A stretch of DNA of 64,000 nucleotides, from NCBI GenBank assembly GCA_964631565.1, contig CAZVYJ010000010.1, positions 9,482-73,481 on the forward strand, in the 5' to 3' direction. Origin of the DNA: CAZVYJ01 sp964631565. Its GTDB lineage: Bacteria > Planctomycetota > Phycisphaerae > SM23-33. The translations under genes were made by a program, and so were the position numbers. This document shows, in pieces, positions 26,630 through 35,088 of the stretch. The notes beneath the pieces are model-generated. The model was not told the DNA's origin, did no database searches, and saw only the letters and a list, made by a program, of their open reading frames with translations. How positions within the stretch are numbered: the stretch's first letter is position 1; each line of letters starts with the position of its first letter.

Positions 26630-27474
26630 CCGCCGCGCAGGCTCTGGCGATATTTGCGCGGAGTCCGGCCTACAACATGGCGAAATGAAGTGTAAAACTG
26701 CGTGATGGAATTGAATCCGCTGTCCATCGCTATCGTGAGAATCTTGCTCTTCGTCGTGGCGAGCAGTCTCTGCGCATGAGATATGCGGTGCCGGATGATG
26801 CACTGCTGAATCGTCGTGCCGCTCATCTTCTTGAACAGCCGCATCGCGTAGACCGGGTGCAGCCCGACCGCCTCGGCCACGTCGTCCACGGTAAGCGGCT
26901 CGCGATACCGCTCAGCAAGGAGAGTGACCATCTGCTCATACTTGCTCCACTTGTCGGCTGGGTCGGAGGCGTCATTATCGTTTCCCAGACCCAGTTTGTC
27001 CGCATGCTCCGTCGCCATCCTTCGCAGACGGGCTTCAACCTCCAGCAGCAGTATCCTGCGGGCCTCCTCGCCGCCATCCATCAGTTTCACCCAGTGCTGC
27101 ATGAGCTGGATATCCGAACACGGGCTTTTTTGCGGGCTATCCACGATTACCTCGCCATGCAGGATAGCCTCAACAAACTGTGGCGGCAGGTGCCAGTTCA
27201 AGAACCACGCAAGGGGAATAAACATCGATATGACGGCATGGCCGGGGTCCACCTGCACCGGGCCGTGAGGCTTGTTGGCCCAGAAAACTATAAGCCGGTC
27301 GGGAACCACGCGGAACCTGTGACGCCCGATGACGGCCAGCTGGCCGCCCTTTACGGCGATGCCGATTTCTATTTCGTTGTGGCTGTGGAGATTAGAGAAT
27401 GGCTTGAGTTTCTCTGAAACTATCGAAAACCCCATCTCTATCTGGTCAACCCCGTAGGATTCGGCAGTCTTCAT
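26626..27474 (-). CDS. AraC-family regulator, MelR-like
   Basis: A 282-residue regulator. The N-terminal cupin sensor (LHSHNEIEIGIAVKGG, LIVFWANKPHGP, FLNWHLPPQFVEAILHGEVI) closely resembles the layout of E. coli MelR, and two helix-turn-helix motifs of AraC type follow (VDDVAEAVGLHPVYAMRLF and ILTIAMDSGFNSITQFYTSF). It is convergent with an alpha-galactosidase, and melibiose is the MelR inducer, so sensing an alpha-galactoside is a reasonable inference. Its upstream region carries a long palindrome at 27502-27541. Confidence 0.88.
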   Translation of the reverse strand: MKTAESYGVDQIEMGFSIVSEKLKPFSNLHSHNEIEIGIAVKGGQLAVIGRHRFRVVPDRLIVFWANKPHGPVQVDPGHAVISMFIPLAWFLNWHLPPQFVEAILHGEVIVDSPQKSPCSDIQLMQHWVKLMDGGEEARRILLLEVEARLRRMATEHADKLGLGNDNDASDPADKWSKYEQMVTLLAERYREPLTVDDVAEAVGLHPVYAMRLFKKMSGTTIQQCIIRHRISHAQRLLATTKSKILTIAMDSGFNSITQFYTSFRHVVGRTPRKYRQSLRGG

Positions 27475-27501
27475 GGCTGGTTAGTATCCCGAATAAAACC
27501 G

Positions 27502-27541
27502 CATAGTATACCGAAAGACATACGCTAATACATATACTATG
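27502..27541. promoter_or_regulatory. CATAGTATA / TATACTATG palindrome upstream of the AraC-type gene
   Basis: Perfect 9-base arms (27502-27510 and 27533-27541) are separated by 22 bases, 28 bases upstream of the regulator start. It lies between the regulator and the divergent PEP-CTERM gene. This fits paired half-sites for autoregulation or shared control. Confidence 0.55.
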
Positions 27542-27656
27542 ATGGCATTGAAAATGCAATAGCCGGGCAAGCGGGTTATCGGACCTCTCCGGCTGAAAGA
27601 GGGATTACAACTGTCAAGTTTGCTGCAGGCAATTCAAAACAGAAAAGGAGAATAAA

Positions 27657-28292
27657 ATGAAAATGAGGGCAGTACTATCAGCGGCCGTGCCAGTCGTGCT
27701 AATTCTGGCCGCTAGTCCATCGATTGCATCCGCCGACGTGCTGTGGACCGCAGATTCCGGCACTATAGGCACGGCATGGGGCAGCTGGGGAGGATATAAC
27801 TTCGGCAGTTTCTTCACTGTCGGCGATTCCCCCCTTTCCGTTACGGCGCTGGCTTATGCCGATGTCGATGGCAACGGCCTGACTGACAGCCATCAGGTCG
27901 GCATATGGGATATGGACCAAAATCTGCTTGGTTCAGTGGTTATCCCGTCCGGGACGAGTGCGACTCTGGACGATAATAACTGGCGATGGGTGACGCTTGA
28001 CACCCCCATTGCGCTTGACGCCAACACGCAGTATGTGCTGTCCGGCCACACCGTCACAGGATCAGACGCCTTCAGGTACGGCGCTACGAGCAATATAGGC
28101 GATGGAATAGCCTCGCTCAACAAACGCGACCAGTACGCATCGGGCGATTTCGTATTCCCAGCCGCACAAGGCACAATGCCGGGCGAAGGCTGGTTCATAA
28201 CCAACATGGCCTACGACATAGTTCCGGAACCGGCGACGATGGCCCTTCTCGGACTCGGCGGATTAGGCGTACTCATCCGTCGCAGAAAATAA
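27657..28292 (+). CDS. PEP-CTERM surface protein
   Basis: An exported 211-residue protein. A signal peptide (about 1-25) precedes a beta-rich domain with DVDGNGLTDSHQVGIWD. A C-terminal sorting tail runs from VPEPATMALLGLGG through a helix to RRRK at residues 189-211. In this system EpsH/exosortase cuts at the PEP motif and the protein ends up in the envelope or matrix. AGGAG stands six bases before the ATG. A terminator follows at 28329-28361. The exosortase gene is not in the window. Confidence 0.88.
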   Translation: MKMRAVLSAAVPVVLILAASPSIASADVLWTADSGTIGTAWGSWGGYNFGSFFTVGDSPLSVTALAYADVDGNGLTDSHQVGIWDMDQNLLGSVVIPSGTSATLDDNNWRWVTLDTPIALDANTQYVLSGHTVTGSDAFRYGATSNIGDGIASLNKRDQYASGDFVFPAAQGTMPGEGWFITNMAYDIVPEPATMALLGLGGLGVLIRRRK

Positions 28293-28328
28293 GATTCTCG
28301 TACTTAAGGACTGGTTCCTCCGGACGCA

Positions 28329-28361
28329 CAGCCGGCTCCATAAGGGCCGGCTGTTTTTTTT
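28329..28361 (+). terminator. Rho-independent terminator after the PEP-CTERM gene
   Basis: CAGCCGGCT and GGCCGGCTG form a GC-rich stem, followed by eight T at 28354-28361. Confidence 0.85.
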
Positions 28362-28474
28362 CGCCATTTCCGACAAAGCGGGCACGAAATATTCTCATTC
28401 GCAACTTCGGCTGATATTGATTAACCTATGGCCCTGGTGTTCGTTTTCATGTCCCGTTAAGGCAGGCCTCCGCA

Positions 28475-29677
28475 ATGAATATAGTGCTGCTGGGCAACAA
28501 GCTGTCGCTTTACAGCGGTCATTCCCGCCCGGCGTGGCGGATTGCGCGCCACGTTCAGCAGCTTGGCCACTCGGCGCAGATCGTAAGCAGCGAGATAAGC
28601 GATGCCGGCACCGCCCATCACGATGCGATGATCGACAGCGAAGGCTATCACGACCTCCGGCGGGACCACATCGGCTTTCCGATCAGTGAGCTGCGTGCGG
28701 GCGACAGGAATCTCCGCCGCAGACTCGAGCCTGTTCTGCAGCGGGCCGACATCGTGCATTTCTTCGACATGCGTGCGCTGCTGGCAGTCAGCAGGATGTT
28801 CGGCGGGCGGATTCCGGGCAAAACGGTACTCCACCAGGTTTCGCGGCCCAACGTTTCGCTGCGGGAAATCTGCCGCGCCGGCGCAGGCGGCGCAATAAGC
28901 GCACTGACCCGCGGGACCGATACGGCAAGCCTGCTTGCGCCGCGATGGTTCGTCGGACGGATATGCAGGCTCGCCGACGCCGTCTCATGCACGTCGCCGC
29001 TGCTTGCCAAGCTGATGGCGGAAAAGTACGGCCTGGACGGGAATCGCATTCACGTGGTCCCGCCCGGCGTCGATATGCCGAACGGCGTCGAGGAGCAGCC
29101 TGCGGACAGGCCTGATTTCATTTACTTCGGCTGGGCGGGCGCGCATCGCGGCACGCTCGACGCTGCCGAGGCGTTCGCGAGATTCCTTCATCGCCCGCAG
29201 CGACGCGACGCGAAATGCCTCGTCGCGACGTTTCGCCGGATGCGAGGGCTGGGCGAGGAATTTTTCACGCTGCGTGCGTTGAAACGCTACGAAAGCCGCG
29301 GCGTGAAGTGCGGCGGCTTCATTCCTCACATACGAACTCTGCTGAACGGCGCCCGCGCCGCTGTGCTGCCATTCCGCACGCGGTTTGGCTATGCCCTGCC
29401 GCCGCTGGTCGCCCTGGAGGCGATGGCCGCTGGAACGCCGGTCATCTCGACCAATCTCGATTACATCCGTGAGTTCATCCGCGACGGCGAAAACGGGCTG
29501 CTCGTGGCGCCCGGCGACATAAACGCAATCGTCGGATGCATGGAGCGGCTGTGGTCGGACGATGATTTACACGGGCGATTGTCAGCCTCAGCGAAGCGGA
29601 CAGTGCGGGAAAATTTCACGACAGAGCGTTTTCTCGCCGGCATCATGGAGTTGTACCAGAAAATCGCAGAGTGCTAA
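28475..29677 (+). CDS. Glycosyltransferase family 1 (GT4-type fold)
   Basis: A 400-residue GT-B enzyme. The N-terminal acceptor half begins MNIVLLGNKLSLYSGHSRPAW. The C-terminal nucleotide-sugar half has VPPGVDMPNGVE and the EAMAAGTPVISTNLDYIREF motif with the usual two-Glu pattern. It should add a sugar to a polysaccharide or glycolipid. It is convergent with a GT39-type membrane enzyme. The substrate is unknown. Confidence 0.85.
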   Translation: MNIVLLGNKLSLYSGHSRPAWRIARHVQQLGHSAQIVSSEISDAGTAHHDAMIDSEGYHDLRRDHIGFPISELRAGDRNLRRRLEPVLQRADIVHFFDMRALLAVSRMFGGRIPGKTVLHQVSRPNVSLREICRAGAGGAISALTRGTDTASLLAPRWFVGRICRLADAVSCTSPLLAKLMAEKYGLDGNRIHVVPPGVDMPNGVEEQPADRPDFIYFGWAGAHRGTLDAAEAFARFLHRPQRRDAKCLVATFRRMRGLGEEFFTLRALKRYESRGVKCGGFIPHIRTLLNGARAAVLPFRTRFGYALPPLVALEAMAAGTPVISTNLDYIREFIRDGENGLLVAPGDINAIVGCMERLWSDDDLHGRLSASAKRTVRENFTTERFLAGIMELYQKIAEC

Positions 29678-29691
29678 TCGGCGGCTTGCGG

Positions 29692-31338
29692 CTACGGCTG
29701 CGACGGCTGCGAAAACAGCCTGCGGGCGTCAACCGCGTACACGAACTTGCCTTCCCGCTCTGCGGAGGCTATCAGGACGTCGACGGGCAGTTTATTGGCG
29801 GAAGCTGATTCGTAAATCCAGCGGCACCACGCAGCGCCTTGGCGAACCACAATGACATCGGCATCGGCGGCATCAACGAGGTGCTGCAGGTCCGACTGTT
29901 CAAGTTCGAAACCATCAATCGTCATCGCCCTTATCTGCAGCATCCGGCCTCGAGCGTAATACGGAACCTCCGGCGTGTCAGACACTATTATCAATCCCTC
30001 GCCGCGAGCAGCGAGCAGCATATCGCCCAGGCGCTTAAGTTCGGCATGTCGCGAGCCCTGATTGCTGCCGAACAGCGACAGGCACGCCATGCCGGCCAAT
30101 ATGGCCATCATCGCTGGTATCCGCAGCAGCATCAGCCCGCCAAGCCTGCGGCCGTATTTTCTCCGCAGCCAGTCCACAAACTCTATCGCTCCCAGTCCGG
30201 CCCACACCTGCATCAGCGTCGAAACCATTACGACGTATCGGCGGTCCATCTTCACGGTCGAAGCTATGGCCAGCTGCAGCACAATAACAGCGCCGATAAG
30301 CAGGTTCCGCGTGCGTGGTTTGGCCCCGCGCCGGCAGAAAACAAGGGCCGCCAGTAAAAACAGCCACGTCTGTATCCCCACCACCCACAGCAGCGTTTCC
30401 TGCGCTTCGTCAATCTGCTCCCGGATATCTTTGGTCATGCTGCGGCTGTATTCAGCCTCGCCAAGCCGGGTCAGGTCGCTCGGCGGCAGGATTATCTCGT
30501 TCGGCTGGGCGTACCATGCCGATTGTGATTTTACCGTCAGTCCTGGAACGCGATGCAGCTGGCGGACGTCGAGCACGCAGTAGCCGGTTTGCTGCTTCAT
30601 GTACACCAGCCGCGGCATCCACAACGCGAAAACGACCACCAGTACAAGCAGAACGTGGACAATCGTCCTGACCGTCCGCCGCCCCGCATGCCGCAGGCTT
30701 ACAGCTATGATGGTCACAATCGCGACAAACGGAACGTATATACCCTCGGGTCGCGTCAGGGCCGCCAGTGCAGCAGCCGAGCCGGCCGCTATGGCGAACA
30801 TCACCGACGGCCGGCGCCAGTAATACATCAGCATCAGAACCACCAGCGCGACGAAGAGCGAATACATCATTTCCGGCCCGACCGCAGCCCCAAAACGGAC
30901 CAGCCATTGATTGCCGGCAGCCAGCGCTGCGGCGAGAACGGCCGACCGCAGGCCGCCAAGCTCGCGGGCGATACAGAACACGCAGACAACCAGCAGAAGC
31001 AGGCAGACGGCGCTGGTAAACCTCGCAGACAATTCGATCGGGCAGTCTGCAAAGGCCGACAGCGCCTTGTGCATGTACGCGACGGTTGTGGGATACAGCG
31101 GTGGAATCATGGGGCTTTGGCCGCCGGTGGTATCGCCTGCGGCTATCCGCTCGGCCAGCGGCAGGTAAAATCCCGTCGCGTCCCGCGTGGCGATGCGGGC
31201 GAAGCAAATCTGTTTCGTGACCAGCCCGGCCGCCAGCAGCACCGCCGCCGCAAGGCATAAAGCAGCCGTGCGACGTGACATGGTCAGCGGTTTGTCGAGC
31301 GGCGATACAGATGCGGTATGGTCGGGTGTCTGGGTCAT
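29692..31338 (-). CDS. ArnT/PMT-like membrane glycosyltransferase (GT39/GT83 type)
   Basis: A 548-residue membrane protein with about eleven helices. After the first helix (residues 21-42) it has ATRDATGFYLPLAERIAAGD, the acidic loop expected of lipid-linked sugar transferases. PLYPTTVAYMHKAL follows in the first periplasmic loop. The last 100 or so residues are soluble. It likely moves a sugar from a polyprenyl-phosphate carrier to an acceptor outside the membrane. Confidence 0.8.
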   Translation of the reverse strand: MTQTPDHTASVSPLDKPLTMSRRTAALCLAAAVLLAAGLVTKQICFARIATRDATGFYLPLAERIAAGDTTGGQSPMIPPLYPTTVAYMHKALSAFADCPIELSARFTSAVCLLLLVVCVFCIARELGGLRSAVLAAALAAGNQWLVRFGAAVGPEMMYSLFVALVVLMLMYYWRRPSVMFAIAAGSAAALAALTRPEGIYVPFVAIVTIIAVSLRHAGRRTVRTIVHVLLVLVVVFALWMPRLVYMKQQTGYCVLDVRQLHRVPGLTVKSQSAWYAQPNEIILPPSDLTRLGEAEYSRSMTKDIREQIDEAQETLLWVVGIQTWLFLLAALVFCRRGAKPRTRNLLIGAVIVLQLAIASTVKMDRRYVVMVSTLMQVWAGLGAIEFVDWLRRKYGRRLGGLMLLRIPAMMAILAGMACLSLFGSNQGSRHAELKRLGDMLLAARGEGLIIVSDTPEVPYYARGRMLQIRAMTIDGFELEQSDLQHLVDAADADVIVVRQGAAWCRWIYESASANKLPVDVLIASAEREGKFVYAVDARRLFSQPSQP

Positions 31339-31563
31339 TTCTGGATCGTTTCAAATCACTGTCTTAAAACGCCGACAAAAATAGCCCGAATAATTGGCGG
31401 CGTCAACCGGAAGAAAATGCTCCTCTACGCCGTCGGCCAAAGTTTTCCGTTATCAGCTTTATTTAACCCGGCCGACGAGAAACATGGAGTCCGCGATTCG
31501 TACCTGAATACGCGTGTTGATTCTTGACCACAGACTCATAACGGAATAGATTCTGTTAACCAT

Positions 31564-31637
31564 GCGCCCGTAGCTCAGCTGGATAGAGCAGCGGTCTTCT
31601 AAACCGCAGGTCACAGGTTCGAATCCTGTCGGGCGTA
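31564..31637 (+). tRNA. tRNA-Arg (TCT)
   Basis: Complete cloverleaf of 74 bases. The acceptor GCGCCCG pairs with CGGGCGT (first pair G-U). The D-arm is AGCTCAGCTGGATAGAGC. The anticodon stem GCGGT/ACCGC holds loop CTTCTAA with anticodon TCT. The T-arm is ACAGG TTCGAAT CCTGT. CCA is not encoded. I found no second copy of its 3' end in the window, so it is not shown to be an attachment site. Confidence 0.96.
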
Positions 31638-31640
31638 TTT

Positions 31641-31676
31641 TTGCCTATTCCCTGTTGCCTATTGCCTGCCGCCTGT
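31641..31676. repeat. TTGCCTATTGCCTGC-type repeat
   Basis: Iterations of TGCCTATTCCCTGT and TGCCTATTGCCTGC, directly after tRNA-Arg. A related copy lies at 31930-31971, and a fragment occurs near 46812-46832. Confidence 0.65.
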
Positions 31677-31681
31677 AATCG

Positions 31682-31769
31682 TATCCCGGAACACGGAACC
31701 GGTATCCCGGTTCAAGGTTCCATGTTCTCGGATCAAGGATCAAGGATTTCTTACCGGGTTCCAGGTTCC
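31682..31769. repeat. GGAACCTGG / GGATCAAGGATCAAGG repeat cluster
   Basis: A low-complexity stretch built of TATCCCGG, CAAGGTTCC, GATCAAGGATCAAGGATT and GGTTCCAGGTTCC. It is non-coding and part of a 444-base gene-free spacer (31638-32081) made almost wholly of repeats. Confidence 0.55.
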
Positions 31770-31853
31770 GCAATACGCGTTACGACTTCTTTTGCGCCCG
31801 AAACATCATCCCTGTTTTTGGCATCGACCGCCAAAATCTCAAAAAAATTTCGC

Positions 31854-31920
31854 AGGGATTAACGCGGATAAACACAGATGAGAAAATCATGTAATCCTTT
31901 TAATCCGTGTAATCTGTGCA
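31854..31920. repeat. AATCCGTGTAATCTGTG-type repeat
   Basis: Units AGGGATTAACGCGGATAAACACAGAT and TAATCCGTGTAATCTGTGCA. This is the same family as the copy translated inside argS (539-566) and the copy at 46441-46466. Confidence 0.7.
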
Positions 31921-31929
31921 CTCTTCGTT

Positions 31930-31971
31930 TTTCCCTGTTCCCTGCTGCCTGTTGCCTGCTCCCTGTTTTCC
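31930..31971. repeat. TTCCCTGCTGCCTGTTGCCTGC repeat
   Basis: Second copy of the family at 31641-31676, with CCCTGTTCCCTGCTGCC and TGTTGCCTGCTCCC units. Confidence 0.65.
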
Positions 31972-32005
31972 GGCATTGTTTGCGCGCGAAAACGGCGTCG
32001 GGGCC

Positions 32006-32034
32006 TGTAAGTATGGAGCGGTTCGACTCCGCTC
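32006..32034 (+). promoter_or_regulatory. T-arm-like hairpin in the leader of the terminase-small-like gene
   Basis: GAGCGG, loop TTCGACT, then CCGCTC form a 6-base stem that mimics a tRNA T-arm. It is preceded by TGTAAGTATG, which matches TGTAAGTGTG at 39298-39307 before the portal gene at nine of ten positions. It may be a packaging or attachment mark, or an RNA structure. It is not a whole tRNA. Confidence 0.4.
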
Positions 32035-32081
32035 ACCGTAAAGCGCTATGCGCGCCTGAAACGATACGAAAGGAAAACGAC

Positions 32082-32504
32082 ATGCCCCGATACCAGGAAC
32101 TGCTCGCACTCATCAGAAGCGGAAAATCACCGAAGGAAATCATGAAAGCCATGCCCATCCCGCCAAGCAGAATGCGGCGGCTGAAGTCGTCGCTGAAAAT
32201 CGAACGTGAGCTTACCGGCCTGGTCGTTTCGCACTGCACGGTCACGCAGGTGCACGATGTCTTCAAACGGTTCGTTGAACTCATGGAGGATGAAAACCCG
32301 GAGACGGCCCGCAAGGTCTGCCTCGCGCTGATAAACGAGGGACTTCAGAGCAGCCGCATCTCGATATCACAGGACGACTCGCCGGATACACAGCAGCAGC
32401 CCAGACTCAAGCCGTGGACGCTGCTGAAACCGGCAACCGCGCCGCCATCGAGCATAGGAATTATGCCGAAACAGAACACGCAAACCGGCCCTTCTGAAGC
32501 ATAA
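32082..32504 (+). CDS. Small HTH protein resembling a phage terminase small subunit
   Basis: A soluble 140-residue protein. Residues 1-40 (MPRYQELLALIRSGKSPKEI, PPSRMRRLKSSLK) look like a helix-turn-helix. Residues 50-90 form helices (TQVHDVFKRFVELMEDENPETARK), and the tail is Pro/Gln-rich and unstructured. This layout, and its place upstream of a portal/capsid block, suggest a DNA-recognition terminase small subunit. There is no large subunit next to it. The ATG has AAAGGA at eight bases; an open frame from 31878 only translates repeats. The terminase assignment is an inference. Confidence 0.6.
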   Translation: MPRYQELLALIRSGKSPKEIMKAMPIPPSRMRRLKSSLKIERELTGLVVSHCTVTQVHDVFKRFVELMEDENPETARKVCLALINEGLQSSRISISQDDSPDTQQQPRLKPWTLLKPATAPPSSIGIMPKQNTQTGPSEA

Positions 32505-32670
32505 GTGATTACATGGTAAATATTTGTGTCAAAATTTTTGGGCACAATCGGGAATATCCCGGCATGGCCGGCGCCGAATGTTCGCGAAAGAAAACAGTTG
32601 GCGACGGCTGTTTACAGGCGGTTTTGCCGCGCCGCAGCCGGCGAGTTTCTGCGCTGCCCGGTCGTGGTTT

Positions 32671-33693
32671 TTATTCCGAGCGCAGCGGTCGGCTCATCAG
32701 CCCAAGAATCGCATCCCTGGGCGAGACGCCTTCAAACAGCACTTTGTGGACGGCCTGGGTTATCGGCATTTCGACGCCTTTGTTGGCGGCCATCGCGAGT
32801 ATGCTGACTGTGCTGTCGACGCCCTCGACGACCGATTCAGTCAGGGCCAGCGCCTGCTCGACAGTCATACCCTTGCCGACAGCCTCGCCGAAGGACCTGT
32901 TCCGGCCGACCGGCGATATGCACGTGGTAACCAGGTCGCCCATGCCGGCCAGCCCGACGAATGTGTCGCTCTGTGCGTTGAAGGCGGCGCCCAGCCGCGC
33001 GATTTCCACAAGCCCGCGCGTCAGCAGAGCGGCCTTGGCGTTGTCTCCCATTCCAAGCCCGTCGAGCACGCCGGCGGCTATGGCGATTACGTTCTTGCTG
33101 GCGGCGGCGATTTCCGTGCCGACAAGGTCCGTGTTCGTATACACGCGGAAATACGGCCGGCCGAACAGCTTCTGCACGTGCTTCGACAGTTTCGCATCGG
33201 CGGATGCGACGGTTACGGTGGCGGGCAGGCGACGGGCCACTTCCGGCGCGATGCACGGCCCGGAAAGCGCCGCAACCGGACGCGGCGAATCGGGCGAGCC
33301 GTCAAGCACGTCGCGCACCACCTGCGTGGCGCGAAGCAGCGTGCCCTTCTCTATGCCCTTGGCGACAGAGACAATCGGCAGCCCGGCCGGGCAGAAATCC
33401 TTGAGCTTCCGCCACCACCAGCGGATGTACTGCACCGGGACGGCCTCGACGGCAAGGTCCGCATCGGCCAGCGCCCTAGAGGCGTCGGCGGTTACTTCCA
33501 CGCTGTCCGGCAACTTGAAGCCGGGCAGAAAACGTTTATTCTCCCTGGTGGCAGCCAGCGTTTCGGCCGCATCCTTAAAGGCGGACCACAGCCTGACCCG
33601 ATGGCCGTTTTCGGCGAGAATCACCGCACAAACGGTAGCCATCGCCCCGTCGCCTATGATGGATATCTTTTCAAACATTTCCGACATTGGCAT
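32671..33693 (-). CDS. gpsA: Glycerol-3-phosphate dehydrogenase [NAD(P)+]
   Basis: A 340-residue enzyme converting dihydroxyacetone phosphate to glycerol-3-phosphate for lipid synthesis. The NAD-binding motif is GDGAMATVCA, with Asp replacing the second Gly or Ala seen in many family members. The substrate region has SVAKGIE, ALSGPCIAPEV and the catalytic Lys in EIAAASKNVIAIAAG. It is divergent from the M16 protease pair. It separates the terminase-like gene from the portal block along with four other host genes. Confidence 0.92.
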   Translation of the reverse strand: MPMSEMFEKISIIGDGAMATVCAVILAENGHRVRLWSAFKDAAETLAATRENKRFLPGFKLPDSVEVTADASRALADADLAVEAVPVQYIRWWWRKLKDFCPAGLPIVSVAKGIEKGTLLRATQVVRDVLDGSPDSPRPVAALSGPCIAPEVARRLPATVTVASADAKLSKHVQKLFGRPYFRVYTNTDLVGTEIAAASKNVIAIAAGVLDGLGMGDNAKAALLTRGLVEIARLGAAFNAQSDTFVGLAGMGDLVTTCISPVGRNRSFGEAVGKGMTVEQALALTESVVEGVDSTVSILAMAANKGVEMPITQAVHKVLFEGVSPRDAILGLMSRPLRSE

Positions 33694-33738
33694 AAACCTA
33701 GCGTCCGAAGCGGCGATTGTCCAGCAAGTTGCCGAATG

Positions 33739-33760
33739 GAAGCGACAAAGTCCCAGTTTT
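33739..33760. repeat. GAAGCGACAAAGTCCC dispersed repeat, copy 2
   Basis: Sixteen bases identical to the copy at 9406-9421, here between gpsA and the first M16 gene. Confidence 0.55.
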
Positions 33761-33829
33761 GGGTTTTCCCGAAGGTCGCAGGTAACTAGAATGCCTGCAC
33801 AATCTAAATCCTTTGTCAGAGGAGACTAC

Positions 33830-35074
33830 GTGCCAGAGAAATTTTTCATAAAAGAGCTTCCCAACGGCATTACGCTGCTCGGCCAGCACATGCAGGATGT
33901 TTCATCCGCGGCGATGACGTTTCTCATCCCTGCCGGCGCCGCCTACGACCCGGCCGACGCCGCAGGCGGCTCGGCAATTGCGACAGAATGGTGCACTCGC
34001 GGCGCCGGCGACCGCAATACGCGGCAACTCCATGACGCACTCGACTCGCTGGGCTGTCAGCACAGTGAAAGCACGCAGAGCGAACACGTACAGTTTTCCA
34101 CGGCGCAGCTCGGGCGGAATCTCGGAGAAGTGCTGGAAATATACGCCGACATCATCCTCAGGCCGAGAGTCGAAGACGAAACATTCGAACCCTGCCGCCA
34201 GCTCATCATGCAGGACCTTGCATCGCTTGAAGATGAGCCTGCAAGAAAATGCTCCGTGATGCTGAAAGAGCGGTTCTACCCCTCCCCGCTTGGCCGATGC
34301 ATATACGGCAGCAAAGACACGCTCGCCGCCGTTACGGCTTCAGGCGTGCGGAAGTTCATCAAGAGAAGGTTTTCACCAGACGGAACGATCATCGCCGTCG
34401 CCGGCAATATCGACTGGGACGTTTTCTGCGGCTCGGCTGAGCGGCTGTTCGGCGGCTGGACTTCGCCGAATTCTCCGCCCATATCGACAAGGCCGCCCGC
34501 CGGAGGCGTCACGCACATACACAAGGATTCGGCGCAGGTGCATCTGTGCCTCGCACACAAATCGGCGACTGTAGACAGCGAACACTACTATGCCGCGAGA
34601 ATATCCGAGACGATCCTATCCGGCGGCATGAGCGGTCGGCTGTTTACGGAAGTCCGCGAAAAGCGCGGCCTGGTCTACAGCGTTTCGAGCCGCTACAACA
34701 GCCTCAAGGATTACGCCGGCATGTTCACTTACGCCGGCACGACGCCGGAGAAGGCGCAGGAAACTTTCAACGTCGTCCTTCAGGAGCTGCGCCGCCTCGC
34801 CGACGGCGTAACAGACGATGAACTGGCAAGGGCCAAAACACAGCTCAAAAGCGCGATGGTAATGCAGGGCGAATCCACATCGGCAAGGGCTAGTGCGCTG
34901 GTCGGCGACTGGTACCACCTGCATCGCCTGCGCAGCCTTGACGAGTTGTCGGCAGCCGTCGACAGCGTGACTGCCGGCGATGTCACGGAGTATCTACGCC
35001 ACTACCCCGTCGAGAATCCGACTGTGCTCTATATCGGCCCGGAACCAATTGATACGACATCTGCAGAGAAGTAA
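33830..35074 (+). CDS. M16-family protein, non-catalytic partner
   Basis: A 414-residue M16 fold protein. The zinc site HxxEH is missing: the matching segment reads SAIATEWCTRG at 48-58. The second half keeps the Arg/Tyr pair segment GRLFTEVREKRGLVYSVSS, which in two-chain M16 proteases completes the active site of the partner. GAGGAG stands six bases before the GTG at 33830; the frame is open for more than 1.3 kb upstream but only antisense to gpsA. It is followed by the catalytic subunit 14 bases later. No signal peptide is seen. Confidence 0.88.
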   Translation: MPEKFFIKELPNGITLLGQHMQDVSSAAMTFLIPAGAAYDPADAAGGSAIATEWCTRGAGDRNTRQLHDALDSLGCQHSESTQSEHVQFSTAQLGRNLGEVLEIYADIILRPRVEDETFEPCRQLIMQDLASLEDEPARKCSVMLKERFYPSPLGRCIYGSKDTLAAVTASGVRKFIKRRFSPDGTIIAVAGNIDWDVFCGSAERLFGGWTSPNSPPISTRPPAGGVTHIHKDSAQVHLCLAHKSATVDSEHYYAARISETILSGGMSGRLFTEVREKRGLVYSVSSRYNSLKDYAGMFTYAGTTPEKAQETFNVVLQELRRLADGVTDDELARAKTQLKSAMVMQGESTSARASALVGDWYHLHRLRSLDELSAAVDSVTAGDVTEYLRHYPVENPTVLYIGPEPIDTTSAEK

Positions 35075-35088
35075 GCAGGATACAGGAC

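Noticed and set aside
31564..31637. tRNA-Arg as the attachment site of the phage block
   Set aside because: No duplicate of the tRNA 3' end and no integrase were found in the window. The idea stays open but is not supported.
31638..31971. CRISPR array in the repeat-rich spacer
   Set aside because: The units are short, degenerate and of several types, with no regular spacers and no cas genes nearby.
32016..32034. A second tRNA gene after tRNA-Arg
   Set aside because: Only a T-arm-like stem is present. There is no acceptor, D-arm or anticodon arm around it.
31878..32081. N-terminal extension of the terminase-small-like gene
   Set aside because: It translates ACAGATT and TTGCCT repeats. The ATG at 32082 has a good binding site.
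32513..33829. Upstream extension of the first M16 gene
   Set aside because: The extension is antisense to gpsA and has no M16 features. GAGGAG directly before the GTG at 33830 marks the real start.
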